DNA of 64,000 nt from Luidia sarsii. Lineage: Eukaryota > Echinodermata > Asteroidea > Paxillosida > Luidiidae. The stretch spans positions 13,699,051 to 13,763,050 of the forward strand of contig OX465107.1 in NCBI GenBank assembly GCA_949987565.1. The letters are read 5' to 3'. Position numbers and translations under genes: made by a program. This document shows, piece by piece, positions 13,579 through 27,251 of this stretch; the first letter of the stretch is position 1; every line of letters starts with the position of its first letter. Under the pieces are notes generated by a model that worked only from the letters and a program-made list of their open reading frames with translations, was not told the DNA's origin and ran no database searches.

Positions 13579-15530
13579 ATGTCCGATTTCAGATTTCTTA
13601 ATACTGGTCGATTGCCCGTTCCAAGGGCTCACCGCAGACCAAGTTTCATCTTTTTCATATTAAATTTGAAGGAGATATTAACTGGCAAAGTTTGTTTTTC
13701 CTTCCAGATTATCTCCGCCGACTGTTATGCGATCCTGCCCATACAACACAAGCTGCCTCGCTGATTAAAGTAAGTTCTCATTGCATGATGATAGTTTTAT
13801 CATCAAATGTCCGATTGCAGATTTCTTAATACTGGTCGATTGCCCGTTCCAAGGCCTCACCGCAGACCAAGTTTCATCTTTTTCATATTAAATTTGAAGG
13901 AGATATTAACTGGCAAAGTTTGTTTTTCCTTCCAGATTATCTCCGCCGACTGTTATGCGATCCTGCCCATACAACACAAGCTTCCTCGCTGATTAAAGAA
14001 AGTTCTCTTTGCATGATGATAATTTCATTATCAAATGTCCGATTTCAGATTTCGTAATACTGGTCGATTGCCCGTTCCAAGGCCTCACCGCAGACCAAGT
14101 TTAATCTTTTTCATATTAAATTTGAAGGAGATATTAACTGGCAAAGTTTGTTTTTCCTTCCAGATTATCTCCGCCGACTGTTATGCGATCCTGCCCATAC
14201 AACACAAGCTGCCTCGCTGATTAAAGTAAGTTCTCATTGCATGATGATAGTTTTATCATCAAATGTCCGATTGCAGATTTCTTAATACTGGTCGATTGCC
14301 CGTTCCAAGGCCTCACCGCAGACCAAGTTTCATCTTTTTCATATTAAATTTGAAGGAGATATTAACTGGCAAAGTTTGTTTTTCCTTCCAGATTATCTCC
14401 GCCGACTGTTATGCGATCCTGCCCATACAACACAAGCTTCCTCGCTGATTAAAGTAAGTTCTCTTTGCATGATGATAATTTCATTATCAAATGTCCGATT
14501 TCAGATTTCTTAATACTGGTCGATTGCCCGTTCCAAGGCCTCACCGCAGACCAAGTTTCATCTTTTTCATATTAAATTTGAAGGAGATATTAACTGGCAA
14601 AATTTGTTTTTCCATCCAGATTATCTCCGCCGACTGTTACGCGATCCTGCCCATACAACACAAGCTTCCTCGCTGATTAAAGTAAGTTCTCATTGCATGA
14701 TGATAGTTTTATTATCAAATGTCCGATTTCAGATTTTTTTATACTGGTCGATTGCCCGTTCCAAGGCCTCACCGCAGACCAAGTTTCATCTTTTTCATAT
14801 TAAATTTGAAGGAGATATTAACTGGCAAAATTTGTTTTTCCTTCCAGATTATCTCCGCCGACTGTTACGCGATCCTGCCCATACAACACAAGCTTCCTCG
14901 CTTATTAAAGTAAGTTCTCTTTGCATGATGAAAATTTCATTATCAAATGTCCGATTGCAGATTTCTTAATACTGGTCGATTGCCCGTTCCAAGGCCTCAC
15001 CGCAGACCAAGTTTCATCTTTTTCATATTAAATTTGAAGGAGATATTAACTGGCAAAGTTTGTTTTTCCTTCCAGATTATCTCCGCCGACTGTTATGCGA
15101 TCCTGCCCATACAACACAAGCTTCCTCGCTGATTAAAGTAAGTTCTCTTTGCATGATGATAATTTCATTATCAAATGTCCGATTTCAGATTTCTTAATAC
15201 TGGTCGATTGCCCGTTCCAAGGCCTCACCGCAGACCAAGTTTCATCTTTTTCATATTAAATTTGAAGGAGATATTAACTGGCAAAATTTGTTTTTCCTTC
15301 CAGATTATCTCCGCCGACTGTTACGCGATCCTGCCCATACAACACAAGCTTCCTCGCTGATTAAAGTAAGTTCTCATTGCATGATGATAGTTTTACCATC
15401 AAATGTCCGATTTCAGATTTCTTAATACTGGTCGATTGCCCGTTCCAAGGGCTCACCGCAGACCAAGTTTCATCTTTTTCATATTAAATTTGAAGGAGAT
15501 ATTAACTGGCAAAGTTTGTTTTTCCTTCCA
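10880..15530. repeat. 10-mer higher-order repeat overlapping the 15-mers (2280 bp)
   Basis: From about 10880 the sequence also matches itself at an offset of 2280 bp (10 units), so 10880-13250 recurs as 13160-15530. The same rare markers appear a third time: TTCGTAATAC near 14052, TTCCATCCAG near 14611, TTTTTTTATAC near 14733, GATGAAAATTTC near 14928 and TTTTACCATC near 15392. The match ends near 15530, where GATTATCTCC becomes GAATATCTCC. The block is a nested product of two amplification steps. Confidence 0.85.
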
Positions 15531-15630
15531 GAATATCTCCGCCGACTGTTATGCGATCCTGCCCATACAACACAAGCTGCCTCGCTGATTAAAGTAAGTT
15601 CTCATTGCATGATGATAGTTTTATCATCAA

Positions 15631-17452
15631 ATGTCCGATTTCAGATTTTTTAATACTGGTCGATTGCCCTTTCCAAGGCCTCACCGCAGACCAAGTTTCA
15701 TCTTTTTCATATTAAATTTGAAGGAGATATTAACTGGCAAAATTTGTTTTTCCTTCCAGATTATCTCCGCCGACTGTTACGCGATCCTGCCCATACAACA
15801 CAAGCTTCCTCGCTGATTAAAGTAAGTTCTCTTTGCATGATGATAATTTCATCATCGAATGTCCGATTTCAGATTTCTTGAAACTGGTCGATTGCCCTTT
15901 CCAAGGCCTCACAGTAGAAAAAGTTTCAGCTTTTTCATAATAAAATTAATGGAGATATTAACTCGCAAAGTCTGTTTTTCTTTTCAGATTCTCTCCGCCG
16001 TGTGTAATTTGCTACTGCCCATACAACACAAGCTGCCTCGCTGATTAAAGTAAGTTCTCATTGCATGATGATAGTTTTATTATCAAATGTCCGATTTCAG
16101 ATTTCTTAATACTGGTCGATTGCCCGATCCAAGGCCTCACCGCAGACCAAGTTTCATCTTTTTCATATTAAATTTGAAGGAGATATTAACTGGCAAAATT
16201 TGTTTTTCCTTCCAGATTATCTCCGCCGACTGTTACGCGATCCTGCCCATACAACACAAGCTTCCTCGCTGATTAAAGTAAGTTCTCATTGCATGATGAT
16301 AGTTTTATCATCAAATGTCCGATTTCAGATTTCTTAATACTGGTCGATTGCCCGTTCCAAGGGCTCACCGCAGACCAAGTTTCATCTTTTTCATATTAAA
16401 TTTGAAGGAGATATTAACTGGCAAAGTTTGTTTTTCCTTCCAGATTATCTCCGCCGACTGTTACGCGATCCTGCCCATACAACACAAGCTTCCTCGCTGA
16501 TTAAAGTAAGTTCTCTTTGCATGATGATAATTTCATCATCAAATGTCCGATTTCAGATTTCTTAATACTGGTCGATTGCCCGTTCCAAGGCCTCACAGCA
16601 GAAAAAGTTTCAGCTTTTTCATAATAAAATTGAAGGAGATATTATCTCGCAAAGTCTGTTTTTCTTTTCAGATTCTCTCCGCCGACTGTAATTTGCTACT
16701 GACCATACAACACAAGCTGCCTCGCTGATTAAAGTAAGTTCTCATTGCATGATGATAGTTTTATCATCAAATGTCCGATTTCAGATTTCTTAATACTGGT
16801 CGATTGCCCGTTCCAAGGCCTCACCGCAGACCAAGTTTCATCTTTTTCATATTAAATTTGAAGGAGATATTAACTGGCAAAGTTTGTTTTTCTTTTCAGA
16901 TTCTCTCCGCCGTGTGTAATTTGCTACTGCCCATACAAAACAAGCTGCCTCGCTGATTAAAGAAGTTCTCATTGCATGATGATAGTTTTATCATCAAATT
17001 TCCGATTTCAGATTTCTTAATACTGGTCGATTGCCCGTTCCAAGGCCTCATTGCAGACCAAGTTTCACCTTTTTCATATTAAATTTGAAGGAGATATTAA
17101 CTAGCAAAGTTTGTTTTTCCTTCCAGATTATCTCCGCCGACTGTTACGCGATCCTGCCCATACAACACAAGCTTCCTCGCTGATTAAAGTAAGTTCTCTT
17201 TGCATGATGATAATTTCATCATCAAATGTCCGATTTCAGATTTCTTAATACTGGTCGATTGCCCGTTCCAAGGGCTCACAGCAGAAAAAGTTTCAGCTTT
17301 TTCATAATAAAATTAATGGAGATATTATCTCGCAAAGTCTGTTTTTTTTTCAGATTCTCTCCGCCGTGTGTAATTTGCTACTGCCCATACAACACAAGCT
17401 GCCTCGCTGATTAAAGTAAGTTCTCATTGCATGATGATAGTTTTATTATCAA
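15631..17452. repeat. Mixed segment with units related to distant parts of the array
   Basis: Units 15631-16314 (GCCCTTTCC; CTTGAAAC class B; GCCCGATCC) match the order at 4231-4914, 50 units away. Units 16771-17452 match 584-1266: an A-to-B mosaic, then a unit with ATTTCCGA in place of ATGTCCGA and AACTAGCAAAG, then a class B unit. The junction GATTAAAGAAGTTC (1 bp short) is shared by both. This shows dispersal of small multi-unit blocks over about 11-16 kb. Confidence 0.75.
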
Positions 17453-17680
17453 ATGTCCGATTTCAGATTTCTTAATACTGGTCGATTGCCCGATCCAAGG
17501 CCTCACCGCAGACCAAGTTTCATCTTTTTCATATTAAATTTGAAGGAGATATTAACAGGCAAAATTTGTTTTTCCTTCCAGATTATCTCCGCCGACTGTT
17601 ACGCGATCCTGCCCATACAACACATGCTTCCTCGCTGATTAAAGTAAGTTCTCTTTGCATGATAATAATTTCATCATCAA

Positions 17681-17908
17681 ATATCCGATTTCAGATTTCT
17701 TCAAACTGGTCGATTGCCCTTTCCAAGGCCTCACAGCAGAAAAAGTTTCAGCTTTTTCATATTAAATTTGAAGGAGATATTAACTGGCAAAGTTTGTTTT
17801 TCCTTCCAGATTATCTCCGCCGACTGTTACGCGATCCTGCCCATACAACACAAGCTTCCTCGCTGATTAAAGTAAGTTCTCTTTGCATGATGATAATTTC
17901 ATTATCAA
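17681..17908. repeat. B-to-A mosaic monomer with early switch and lost ATG
   Basis: This unit begins as class B (CTTCAAAC, CACAGCAGAAAAAG, TTTCAGC) and becomes class A at CATATTAAATTTG, so the switch is near 17752-17763, a different point from other mosaics. Its first codon word is ATATCCGA instead of ATGTCCGA. It shows that exchange points are spread along the monomer. Confidence 0.85.
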
Positions 17909-20900
17909 ATGTCCGATTTCAGATTTCTTAATACTGGTCGATTGCCCGTTCCAAGGCCTCACCGCAGACCAAGTTTCATCTTTTTCATATTAAATTTGAA
18001 GGAGATATTAACTGGCAAAATTTGTTTTTCTTTCCAGATTATCTCCGCCGACTGTTACGCGATCCTGCCCATACAACACAAGCTTCCTCGCTGATTAAAG
18101 TAAGTTCTCATTGCATGATGATAGTTTTATCATCAAATGTCCGATTTCAGATTTCTTAATACTGGTCGATTGCCCGTTCCAAGGGCTCACCGCAGACCAA
18201 GTTTCATCTTTTTCATATTAAATTTGAAGGAGATATTAACTGGCAAAGTTTGTTTTTCCTTCCAGATTATCTCCGCCGACTGTTATGCGATCCTGCCCAT
18301 ACAACACAAGCTGCCTCGCTGATTAAAGTAAGTTCTCATTGCATGATGATAGTTTTATCATCAAATGTCCGATTGCAGATTTCTTAATACTGGTCGATTG
18401 CCCGTTCCAAGGCCTCACCGCAGACCAAGTTTCATCTTTTTCATATTAAATTTGAAGGAGATATTAACTGGCAAAGTTTGTTTTTCCTTCCAGATTATCT
18501 CCGCCGACTGTTATGCGATCCTGCCCATACAACACAAGCTTCCTCGCTGATTAAAGAAAGTTCTCTTTGCATGATGATAATTTCATTATCAAATGTCCGA
18601 TTTCAGATTTCGTAATACTGGTCGATTGCCCGTTCCAAGGCCTCACCGCAGACCAAGTTTAATCTTTTTCATATTAAATTTGAAGGAGATATTAACTGGC
18701 AAAGTTTGTTTTTCCTTCCAGATTATCTCCGCCGACTGTTATGCGATCCTGCCCATACAACACAAGCTGCCTCGCTGATTAAAGTAAGTTCTCATTGCAT
18801 GATGATAGTTTTATCATCAAATGTCCGATTGCAGATTTCTTAATACTGGTCGATTGCCCGTTCCAAGGCCTCACCGCAGACCAAGTTTCATCTTTTTCAT
18901 ATTAAATTTGAAGGAGATATTAACTGGCAAAGTTTGTTTTTCCTTCCAGATTATCTCCGCCGACTGTTATGCGATCCTGCCCATACAACACAAGCTTCCT
19001 CGCTGATTAAAGTAAGTTCTCTTTGCATGATGATAATTTCATTATCAAATGTCCGATTTCAGATTTCTTAATACTGGTCGATTGCCCGTTCCAAGGCCTC
19101 ACCGCAGACCAAGTTTCATCTTTTTCATATTAAATTTGAAGGAGATATTAACTGGCAAAATTTGTTTTTCCATCCAGATTATCTCCGCCGACTGTTACGC
19201 GATCCTGCCCATACAACACAAGCTGCCTCGCTTATAAAAGTAAGTTCTCTTTGCATGATGAAAATTTCATTATCAAATGTCCGATTGCAGATTTCTTAAT
19301 ACTGGTCGATTGCCCGTTCCAAGGCCTCACCGCAGACCAAGTTTCATCTTTTTCATATTAAATTTGAAGGAGATATTAACTGGCAAAGTTTGTTTTTCCT
19401 TCCAGATTATCTCCGCCGACTGTTATGCGATCCTGCCCATACAACACAAGCTTCCTCGCTGATTAAAGTAAGTTCTCTTTGCATGATGATAATTTCATTA
19501 TCAAATGTCCGATTTCAGATTTCTTAATACTGGTCGATTGCCCGTTCCAAGGCCTCACCGCAGACCAAGTTTCATCTTTTTCATATTAAATTTGAAGGAG
19601 ATATTAACTGGCAAAATTTGTTTTTCCTTCCAGATTATCTCCGCCGACTGTTACGCGATCCTGCCCATACAACACAAGCTTCCTCGCTGATTAAAGTAAG
19701 TTCTCATTGCATGATGATAGTTTTATCATCAAATGTCCGATTTCAGATTTCTTAATACTGGTCGATTGCCCGTTCCAAGGGCTCACCGCAGACCAAGTTT
19801 CATCTTTTTCATATTAAATTTGAAGGAGATATTAACTGGCAAAGTTTGTTTTTCCTTCCAGAATATCTCCGCCGACTGTTATGCGATCCTGCCCATACAA
19901 CACAAGCTGCCTCGCTGATTAAAGTAAGTTCTCATTGCATGATGATAGTTTTATCATCAAATGTCTGATTGCAGATTTCTTAATACTGGTCGATTGCCCG
20001 TTCCAAGGCCTCACCGCAGACCAAGTTTCATCTTTTTCATATTAAATTTGAAGGAGATATTAACTGGCAAAGTTTGTTTTTCCTTCCAGATTATCTCCGC
20101 CGACTGTTATGCGATCCTGCCCATACAACACAAGCTTCCTCGCTGATTAAAGAAAGTTCTCTTTGCATGATGATAATTTCATTATCAAATGTCCGATTTC
20201 AGATTTCTTAATACTGGTCGATTGCCCGTTCCAAGGCCTCACCGCAGACCAAGTTTAATCTTTTTCATATTAAATTTGAAGGAGATATTAACTGGCAAAG
20301 TTTGTTTTTCCTTCCAGATTATCTCCGCCGACTGTTATGCGGTCCTGCCCATACAACACAAGCTGCCTCGCTGATTAAAGTAAGTTCTCATTGCATGATG
20401 ATAGTTTTATCATCAAATGTCCGATTGCAGATTTCTTAATACTGGTCAATTGCCCGTTCCAAGGCCTCACCGCAGACCAAGTTTCATCTTTTTCATATTA
20501 AATTTGAAGGAGATATTAACTGGCAAAGTTTGTTTTTCCTTCTAGATTATCTCCGCCGACTGTTATGCGATCCTGCCCATACAACACAAGCTTCCTCGCT
20601 GATTAAAGTAAGTTCTCTTTGCATGATGATAATTTCATTATCAAATGTCCGATTTCAGATTTCTTAATACTGGTCGATTGCCCGTTCCAAGGCCTCACCG
20701 CAGACCAAGTTTCATCTTTTTCATATTAAATTTGAAGGAGATATTAACTGGCAAAATTTGTTTTTCCTTCCAGATTATCTCCGCCGACTGTTATGCGATC
20801 CTGCCCATACAACACAAGCTGCCTCGCTGATTAAAGTAAGTTCTCATTGCATGATGATAGTTTTATCATCAAATGTCCGATTGCAGATTTCTTAATACTG

Positions 20901-23379
20901 GTCGATTGCCCGTTCCAAGGCCTCACCGCAGACCAAGTTTCATCTTTTTCATATTAAATTTGAAGGAGATATTAACTGGCAAAATTTGTTTTTCCATCCA
21001 GATTATCTCCGCCGACTGTTACGCGATCCTGCCCATACAACACAAGCTTCCTCGCTGATTAAAGTAAGTTCTCATTGCATGATGATAGTTTTATTATCAA
21101 ATGTCCGATTTCAGATTTTTTTATACTGGTCGATTGCCCGTTCCAAGGCCTCACCGCAGACCAAGTTTCATCTTTTTCATATTAAATTTGAAGGAGATAT
21201 TAACTGGCAAAATTTGTTTTTCCTTCCAGATTATCTCCGCCGACTGTTACGCGATCCTGCCCATACAACACAAGCTTCCTCGCTGATTAAAGAAAGTTCT
21301 CTTTGCATGATGATAATTTCATTATCAAATGTCCGATTTCAGATTTCTTAATACTGGTCGATTGCCCGTTCCAAGGCCTCACCGCAGACCAAGTTTAATC
21401 TTTTTCATATTAAATTTGAAGGAGATATTAACTGGCAAAGTTTGTTTTTCCTTCCAGATTATCTCCGCCGACTGTTATGCGATCCTGCCCATACAACACA
21501 AGCTTCCTCGCTGATTAAAGTAAGTTCTCTTTGCATGATGATAATTTCATTATCAAATGTCCGATTGCAGATTTCTTAATACTGGTCAATTGCCCGTTCC
21601 AAGGCCTCACCGCAGACCAAGTTTCATCTTTTTCATATTAAATTTGAAGGAGATATTAACTGGCAAAGTTTGTTTTTCCTTCCAGATTATCTCCGCCGAC
21701 TGTTATGCGATCCTGCCCATACAACACAAGCTTCCTCGCTGATTAAAGTAAGTTCTCTTTGCATGATGATAATTTCATTATCAAATGTCCGATTTCAGAT
21801 TTCTTAATACTGGTCGATTGCCCGTTCCAAGGCCTCACCGCAGACCAAGTTTCATCTTTTTCATATTAAATTTGAAGGAGATATTAACTGGCAAAATTTG
21901 TTTTTCCTTCCAGATTATCTCCGCCGACTGTTACGCGATCCTGCCCATACAACACAAGCTTCCTCGCTGATTAAAGTAAGTTCTCATTGCATGATGATAG
22001 TTTTATCATCAAATGTCCGATTTCAGATTTCTTAATTTGGTCGATTGCCCGTTCCAAGGGCTCACCGCAGACCAAGTTTCATCTTTTTCATATTAAATTT
22101 GAAGGAGATATTAACTGGCAAAGTTTGTTTTTCCTTCCAGATTATCTCCGCCGACTGTTATGCGGTCCTGCCCATACAACACAAGCTGCCTCGCTGATTA
22201 AAGTAAGTTCTCATTGCATGATGATAGTTTTATCATCAAATGTCCGATTGCAGATTTCTTAATACTGGTCGATTGCTCGTTCCAAGGCCTCACCGCAGAC
22301 CAAGTTTCATCTTTTTCATATTAAATTTGAAGGAGATATTAACTGGCAAAATTTGTTTTTCCTTCCAGATTATCTCCGCCGACTGTTATGCGATCCTGCC
22401 CATACAACACAAGCTGCCTCGCTGATTAAAGTAAGTTCTCATTGCATGATGATAGTTTTATCATCAAATGTCCGATTGCAGATTTCTTAATACTGGTCGA
22501 TTGCCCGTTCCAAGGCCTCACCGCAGACCAAGTTTCATCTTTTTCATATTAAATTTGAAGGAGATATTAACTGGCAAAGTTTGTTTTTCCTTCCAGATTA
22601 TCTCCGCCGACTGTTATGCGATCCTGCCCATACAACACAAGCTTCCTCGCTGATTAAAGAAGGTTCTCTTTGCATGATGATTATTTCATTATCAAATGTC
22701 CGATTTCAGATTTCTTAATACTGGTCGATTGCCCGTTCCAAGGCCTCACCGCAGACCAAGTTTAATCTTTTTCATATTAAATTTGAAGGAGATATTAACT
22801 GGCAAAGTTTGTTTTTCCTTCCAGATTATCTCCGCCGACTGTTATGCGGTCCTGCCCATACAACACAAGCTGCCTCGCTGATTAAAGTAAGTTCTCATTG
22901 CATGATGATAGTTTTATCATCAAATGTCCGATTGCAGATTTCTTAATACTGGTCGATTGCCCGTTCCAAGGCCTCACTGCAGACCAAGTTTCATCTTTTT
23001 CATATTAAATTTGAAGGAGATATTAACTGGCAAAGTTTGTTTTTCCTTCCAGATTATCTCCGCCGACTGTTATGCGATCCTGCCCATACAACACAAGCTG
23101 CCTCGCTGATTAAAGTAAGTTCTCATTGCATGATGATAGTTTTATCATCAAATGTCCGATTTCAGATTTCTTAATACTGGTCGATTGCCCGTTCCAAGGC
23201 CTCACCGCAGACCAAGTTTCATCTTTTTCATATTAAATTTGAAGGAGATATTAACTGGCAAAATTTGTTTTTCCTTCCAGATTATCTCCGCCGACTGTTA
23301 CGCGATCCTGCCCATACAACACAAGCTTCCTCGCTGATTAAAGTAAGTTCTCTTTGCATGATAATAATTTCATCATCGA
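17909..23379. repeat. Class A-rich segment related to the 10-mer block
   Basis: The order at 18137-19048 follows 13579-14490: GGGCTCACC, GATTGCAG, TTCGTAATAC, GATTGCAG. The unit at 19049 is a fusion that skips one monomer. Later units repeat the same class A variants (TTTAATC with TATGCGGTCC; GATTGCAG; CAAAATTTG) in shifted order. One unit (20417) has CCTTCTAG in place of CCTTCCAG. The unit at 22013 is 227 bp because AATACTGG is reduced to AATTTGG. Confidence 0.75.
19049..19276. repeat. Fusion monomer marking a one-unit deletion
   Basis: Relative to the related order at 14491-14946, this unit begins like 14491 (TTCCATCCAG) and ends like 14719 (CTTAT(A/T)AAAG, then GATGAAAATTTC before the next unit). 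The TTTTTTTATAC unit normally between them is missing. The simplest reading is an in-register unequal crossover that removed exactly one period. Confidence 0.75.
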
Positions 23380-23607
23380 ATGTCCGATTTCAGATTTCTT
23401 GAAACTGGTCGATTGCCCTTTCCAAGGCCTCACAGCAGAAAAAGTTTCAGCTTTTTCATAATAAAATTAATGGAGATATTAACTCGCAAAGTCTGTTTTT
23501 CTTTTCAGATTCTCTCCGCCGTGTGTAATTTGCTACTGCCCATACAACACAAGCTGCCTCGCTGATTAAAGTAAGTTCTCATTGCATGATGATAGTTTTA
23601 TTATCAA
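23380..23607. repeat. Representative class B satellite monomer (228 bp)
   Basis: Class B shares the first part of the unit with class A but reads CTTGAAAC (or CTTCAAAC) in place of CTTAATAC. It also has CACAGCAGAAAAAG, CATAATAAAATTAATGG, AACTCGCAAAGTCTG, TTCTTTTCAG, ATTCTCTCC and GTGTGTAATTTGC. About 20 substitutions separate A and B in the second half, with no net length change. The B form creates an AATAAA hexamer (here 23460-23465) that class A lacks; in isolation this is a weak match to a polyadenylation signal and I draw no function from it. B monomers are scattered singly among A monomers rather than forming a pure block. Confidence 0.93.
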
Positions 23608-26600
23608 ATGTCCGATTTCAGATTTCTTAATACTGGTCGATTGCCCGTTCCAAGGCCTCACCGCAGACCAAGTTTCATTTTTTTCATAATAAATTTGAAG
23701 GAGATATTAACTGGCAAAATTTGTTTTTCCTTCCAGATTATCTCCGCCGACTGTTACGCGATCCTGCCCATACAACACAAGCTTCCTCGCTGATTAAAGT
23801 AAGTTCTCTTTGCATGATAATAATTTCATCATCAAATGTCCGATTTCAGATTTCTTCAAACTGGTCGATTGCCCTTTCCAAGGCCTCACAGCAGAAAAAG
23901 TTTCAGCTTTTTCATAATAAAATTAATGGAGATATTACCTCGCAAAGTCTGTTTTTCTTTTCAGATTGTCTCCGCCGTGTGTAATTTGCTACTGCCCATA
24001 CAACACAAGCTGCCTCGCTGATTAAAGTAAGTTCTCATTGCATGATGATAGTTTTATTATCAAATGTCCGATTTCAGATTTCTTAATACTGGTCGATTGC
24101 CCGTTCCAAGGCCTCACCGCAGACCAAGTTTCACCTTTTTCATATTAAATTTGAAGGAGATATTAACTGGCAAAGTTTGTTTTTCCTTCCAGATTATCTC
24201 CGCCGACTGTTATGCGATCCTGCCCATACAACACAAGCTGCCTCGCTGATTAAAGTAAGTTCTCATTGCATGATGATAGTTTTATCATCAAATGTCCGAT
24301 TTCAGATTTCTTAATACTGGTCGATTGCCCGTTCCAAGGCCTCACCTCAGACCAAGTTTCATCTTTTTCATATTAAATTTGAAGGAGATATTAACTGGCA
24401 AAGTTTGTTTTTCCTTCCAGATTATCTCCGCCGACTGTTATGCGATCCTGCCCATACAACACAAGCTTCCTCGCTGATTAAAGTAAGTTCTCTTTGCATG
24501 ATGATAATTTCATCATCAAATGTCCGATTTCAGATTTCTTGAAACTGGTCGATTGCCCGTTCCAAGGCCTCACAGCAGAAAAAGTTTCAGCTTTTTCATA
24601 ATAAAATTAATGGAGATATTAACTCGCAAAGTCTGTTTTTCTTTTCAGATTCTCTCCGCCGTGTGTAATTTGCTACTGCCCATACAACACAAGCTGCCTC
24701 GCTGATTAACGTAAGTTCTCATTGCATGATGATAGTTTTATTATCAAATGTCCGATTTCAGATTTCTTAATACTGGTCGATTGCCCGTTCCAAGGCCTCA
24801 CCGCAGACCAAGTTTCTTCTTTTTCATATTAAATTTGAAGGAGATATTAACTGGCAAAATTTGTTTTTCCTTCCAGTTTATCTCCGCCGACTGTTACGCG
24901 ATCCTGCCCATACAACACAAGCTTCCTCGCTGATTAAAGTAAGTTCTCTTTGCATGATGATAATTTCATCATCAAATGTCCGATATCAGATTTCTTAATA
25001 CTGGTCGATTGCCCGTTCCAAGGCCTCACCGCAGATTAAGTTTCATCTTTTTCATATTAAATTTGAAGGAGATATTAACTGGCAAAATTTGTTTTTCCTT
25101 CCAGATTATCTCCGCCGACTGTTATGCGATCCTGCCCATACAACACAAGCTGCCTCGCTGATTAAAGTAAGTTCTCATTGCATGATGATAGTTTTATCAT
25201 CAAATGTCCGATTGCAGATTTCTTAATACTGGTCGATTGCCCGTTCCAAGGCCTCACCGCAGACCAAGTTTCATCTTTTTCATATTAAATTTGAAGGAGA
25301 TATTAACTGGCAAAGTTTGTTTTTCCTTCCAGATTATCTCCGCCGACTGTTATGCGATCCTGCCCATACAACACAAGCTTCCTCGCTGATTAAAGAAGGT
25401 TCTCTTTGCATGATGATTATTTCATTATCAAATGTCCGATTTCAGATTTCTTAATACTGGTCGATTGCCCGTTCCAAGGCCTCACCGCAGACCAAGTTTA
25501 ATCTTTTTCATATTAAATTTGAAGGAGATATTAACTGGCAAAGTTTGTTTTTCCTTCCAGATTATCTCCGCCGACTGTTATGCGGTCCTGCCCATACAAC
25601 ACAAGCTGCCTCGCTGATTAAAGTAAGTTCTCATTGCATGATGATAGTTTTATCATCAAATGTCCGATTGCAGATTTCTTAATACTGGTCGATTGCCCGT
25701 TCCAAGGCCTCACTGCAGACCAAGTTTCATCTTTTTCATATTAAATTTGAAGGAGATATTAACTGGCAAAGTTTGTTTTTCCTTCCAGATTATCTCCGCC
25801 GACTGTTATGCGATCCTGCCCATACAACACAAGCTGCCTCGCTGATTAAAGTAAGTTCTCATTGCATGATGATAGTTTTATCATCAAATGTCCGATTTCA
25901 GATTTCTTAATACTGGTCGATTGCCCGTTCCAAGGCCTCACCGCAGACCAAGTTTCATCTTTTTCATATTAAATTTGAAGGAGATATTAACTGGCAAAAT
26001 TTGTTTTTCCTTCCAGATTATCTCCGCCGACTGTTACGCGATCCTGCCCATACAACACAAGCTTCCTCGCTGATTAAAGTAAGTTCTCATTGCATGATGA
26101 TAGTTTTATTATCAAATGTCTGATTTCAGATTTTTTAATACTGGTCGATTGCCCGTTCCAAGGCCTCACCGCAGACCAAGTTTCATCTTTTTCATATTAA
26201 ATTTGAAGGAGATATTAACTGGCAAAATTTGTTTTTCCTTCCAGATTATCTCCGCCGACTGTTACGCGATCCTGCCCATACAACACAAGCTTCCTCGCTG
26301 ATTAAAGTAAGTTCTCTTTGCATGATAATAATTTCATCATCGAATGTCCGATTTCAGATTTCTTGAAACTGGTCGATTGCCCTTTCCAAGGCCTCACAGC
26401 AGAAAAAGTTTCAGCTTTTTCATAATAAAATTAATGGAGATATTAACTCGCAAAGTCTGTTTTTCTTTTCAGATTCTCTCCGCCGTGTGTAATTTGCTAC
26501 TGCCCATACAACACAAGCTGCCTCGCTGATTAAAGTAAGTTCTCATTGCATGATGATAGTTTTATTATCAAATGTCCGATTTCAGATTTCTTAATACTGG

Positions 26601-27027
26601 TCGATTGCCCGTTCCAAGGCCTCACCGCAGACCAAGTTTCATTTTTTTCATAATAAATTTGAAGGAGATATTAACTGGCAAAATTTGTTTTTCCTTCCAG
26701 ATTATCTCCGCCGACTGTTACGCGATCCTGCCCATACAACACAAGCTTCCTCGCTGATTAAAGTAAGTTCTCTTTGCATGATAATAATTTCATCATCAAA
26801 TGTCCGATTTCAGATTTCTTCAAACTGGTCGATTGCCCTTTCCAAGGCCTCACAGCAGAAAAAGTTTCAGCTTTTTCATAATAAAATTAATGGAGATATT
26901 ACCTCGCAAAGTCTGTTTTTCTTTTCAGATTGTCTCCGCCGTGTGTAATTTGCTACTGCCCATACAACACAAGCTGCCTCGCTGATTAAAGTAAGTTCTC
27001 ATTGCATGATGATAGTTTTATTATCAA

Positions 27028-27251
27028 ATGTCCGATTTCAGATTTCTTAATACTGGTCGATTGCCCGTTCCAAGGCCTCACCGCAGACAAAGTTTCACCT
27101 TTTTCATATTAAATTTGAAGGAGATATTAACTGGCAAAGTTTGTTTTTCCTTCCAGATTATCTCCAATGTTATGCGATCCTGGCCATACAACACAAGCTG
27201 CCTCGCTGATTAAAGTAAGTTCTCATTGCATGATGATAGTTTTATCATCAA
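27028..27251. repeat. 224-bp deletion monomer
   Basis: CTCCGCCGACTGTTATGCG is shortened to CTCCAATGTTATGCG around 27165-27170, a net loss of 4 bp. The sister unit in the previous higher-order repeat copy (24064-24291) is full length, so the deletion arose after that duplication. Confidence 0.88.

Noticed and set aside
23460..23465. AATAAA in class B monomers as a functional polyadenylation signal.
   Set aside because: A lone hexamer in AT-rich repeat DNA without a gene upstream is expected by chance.
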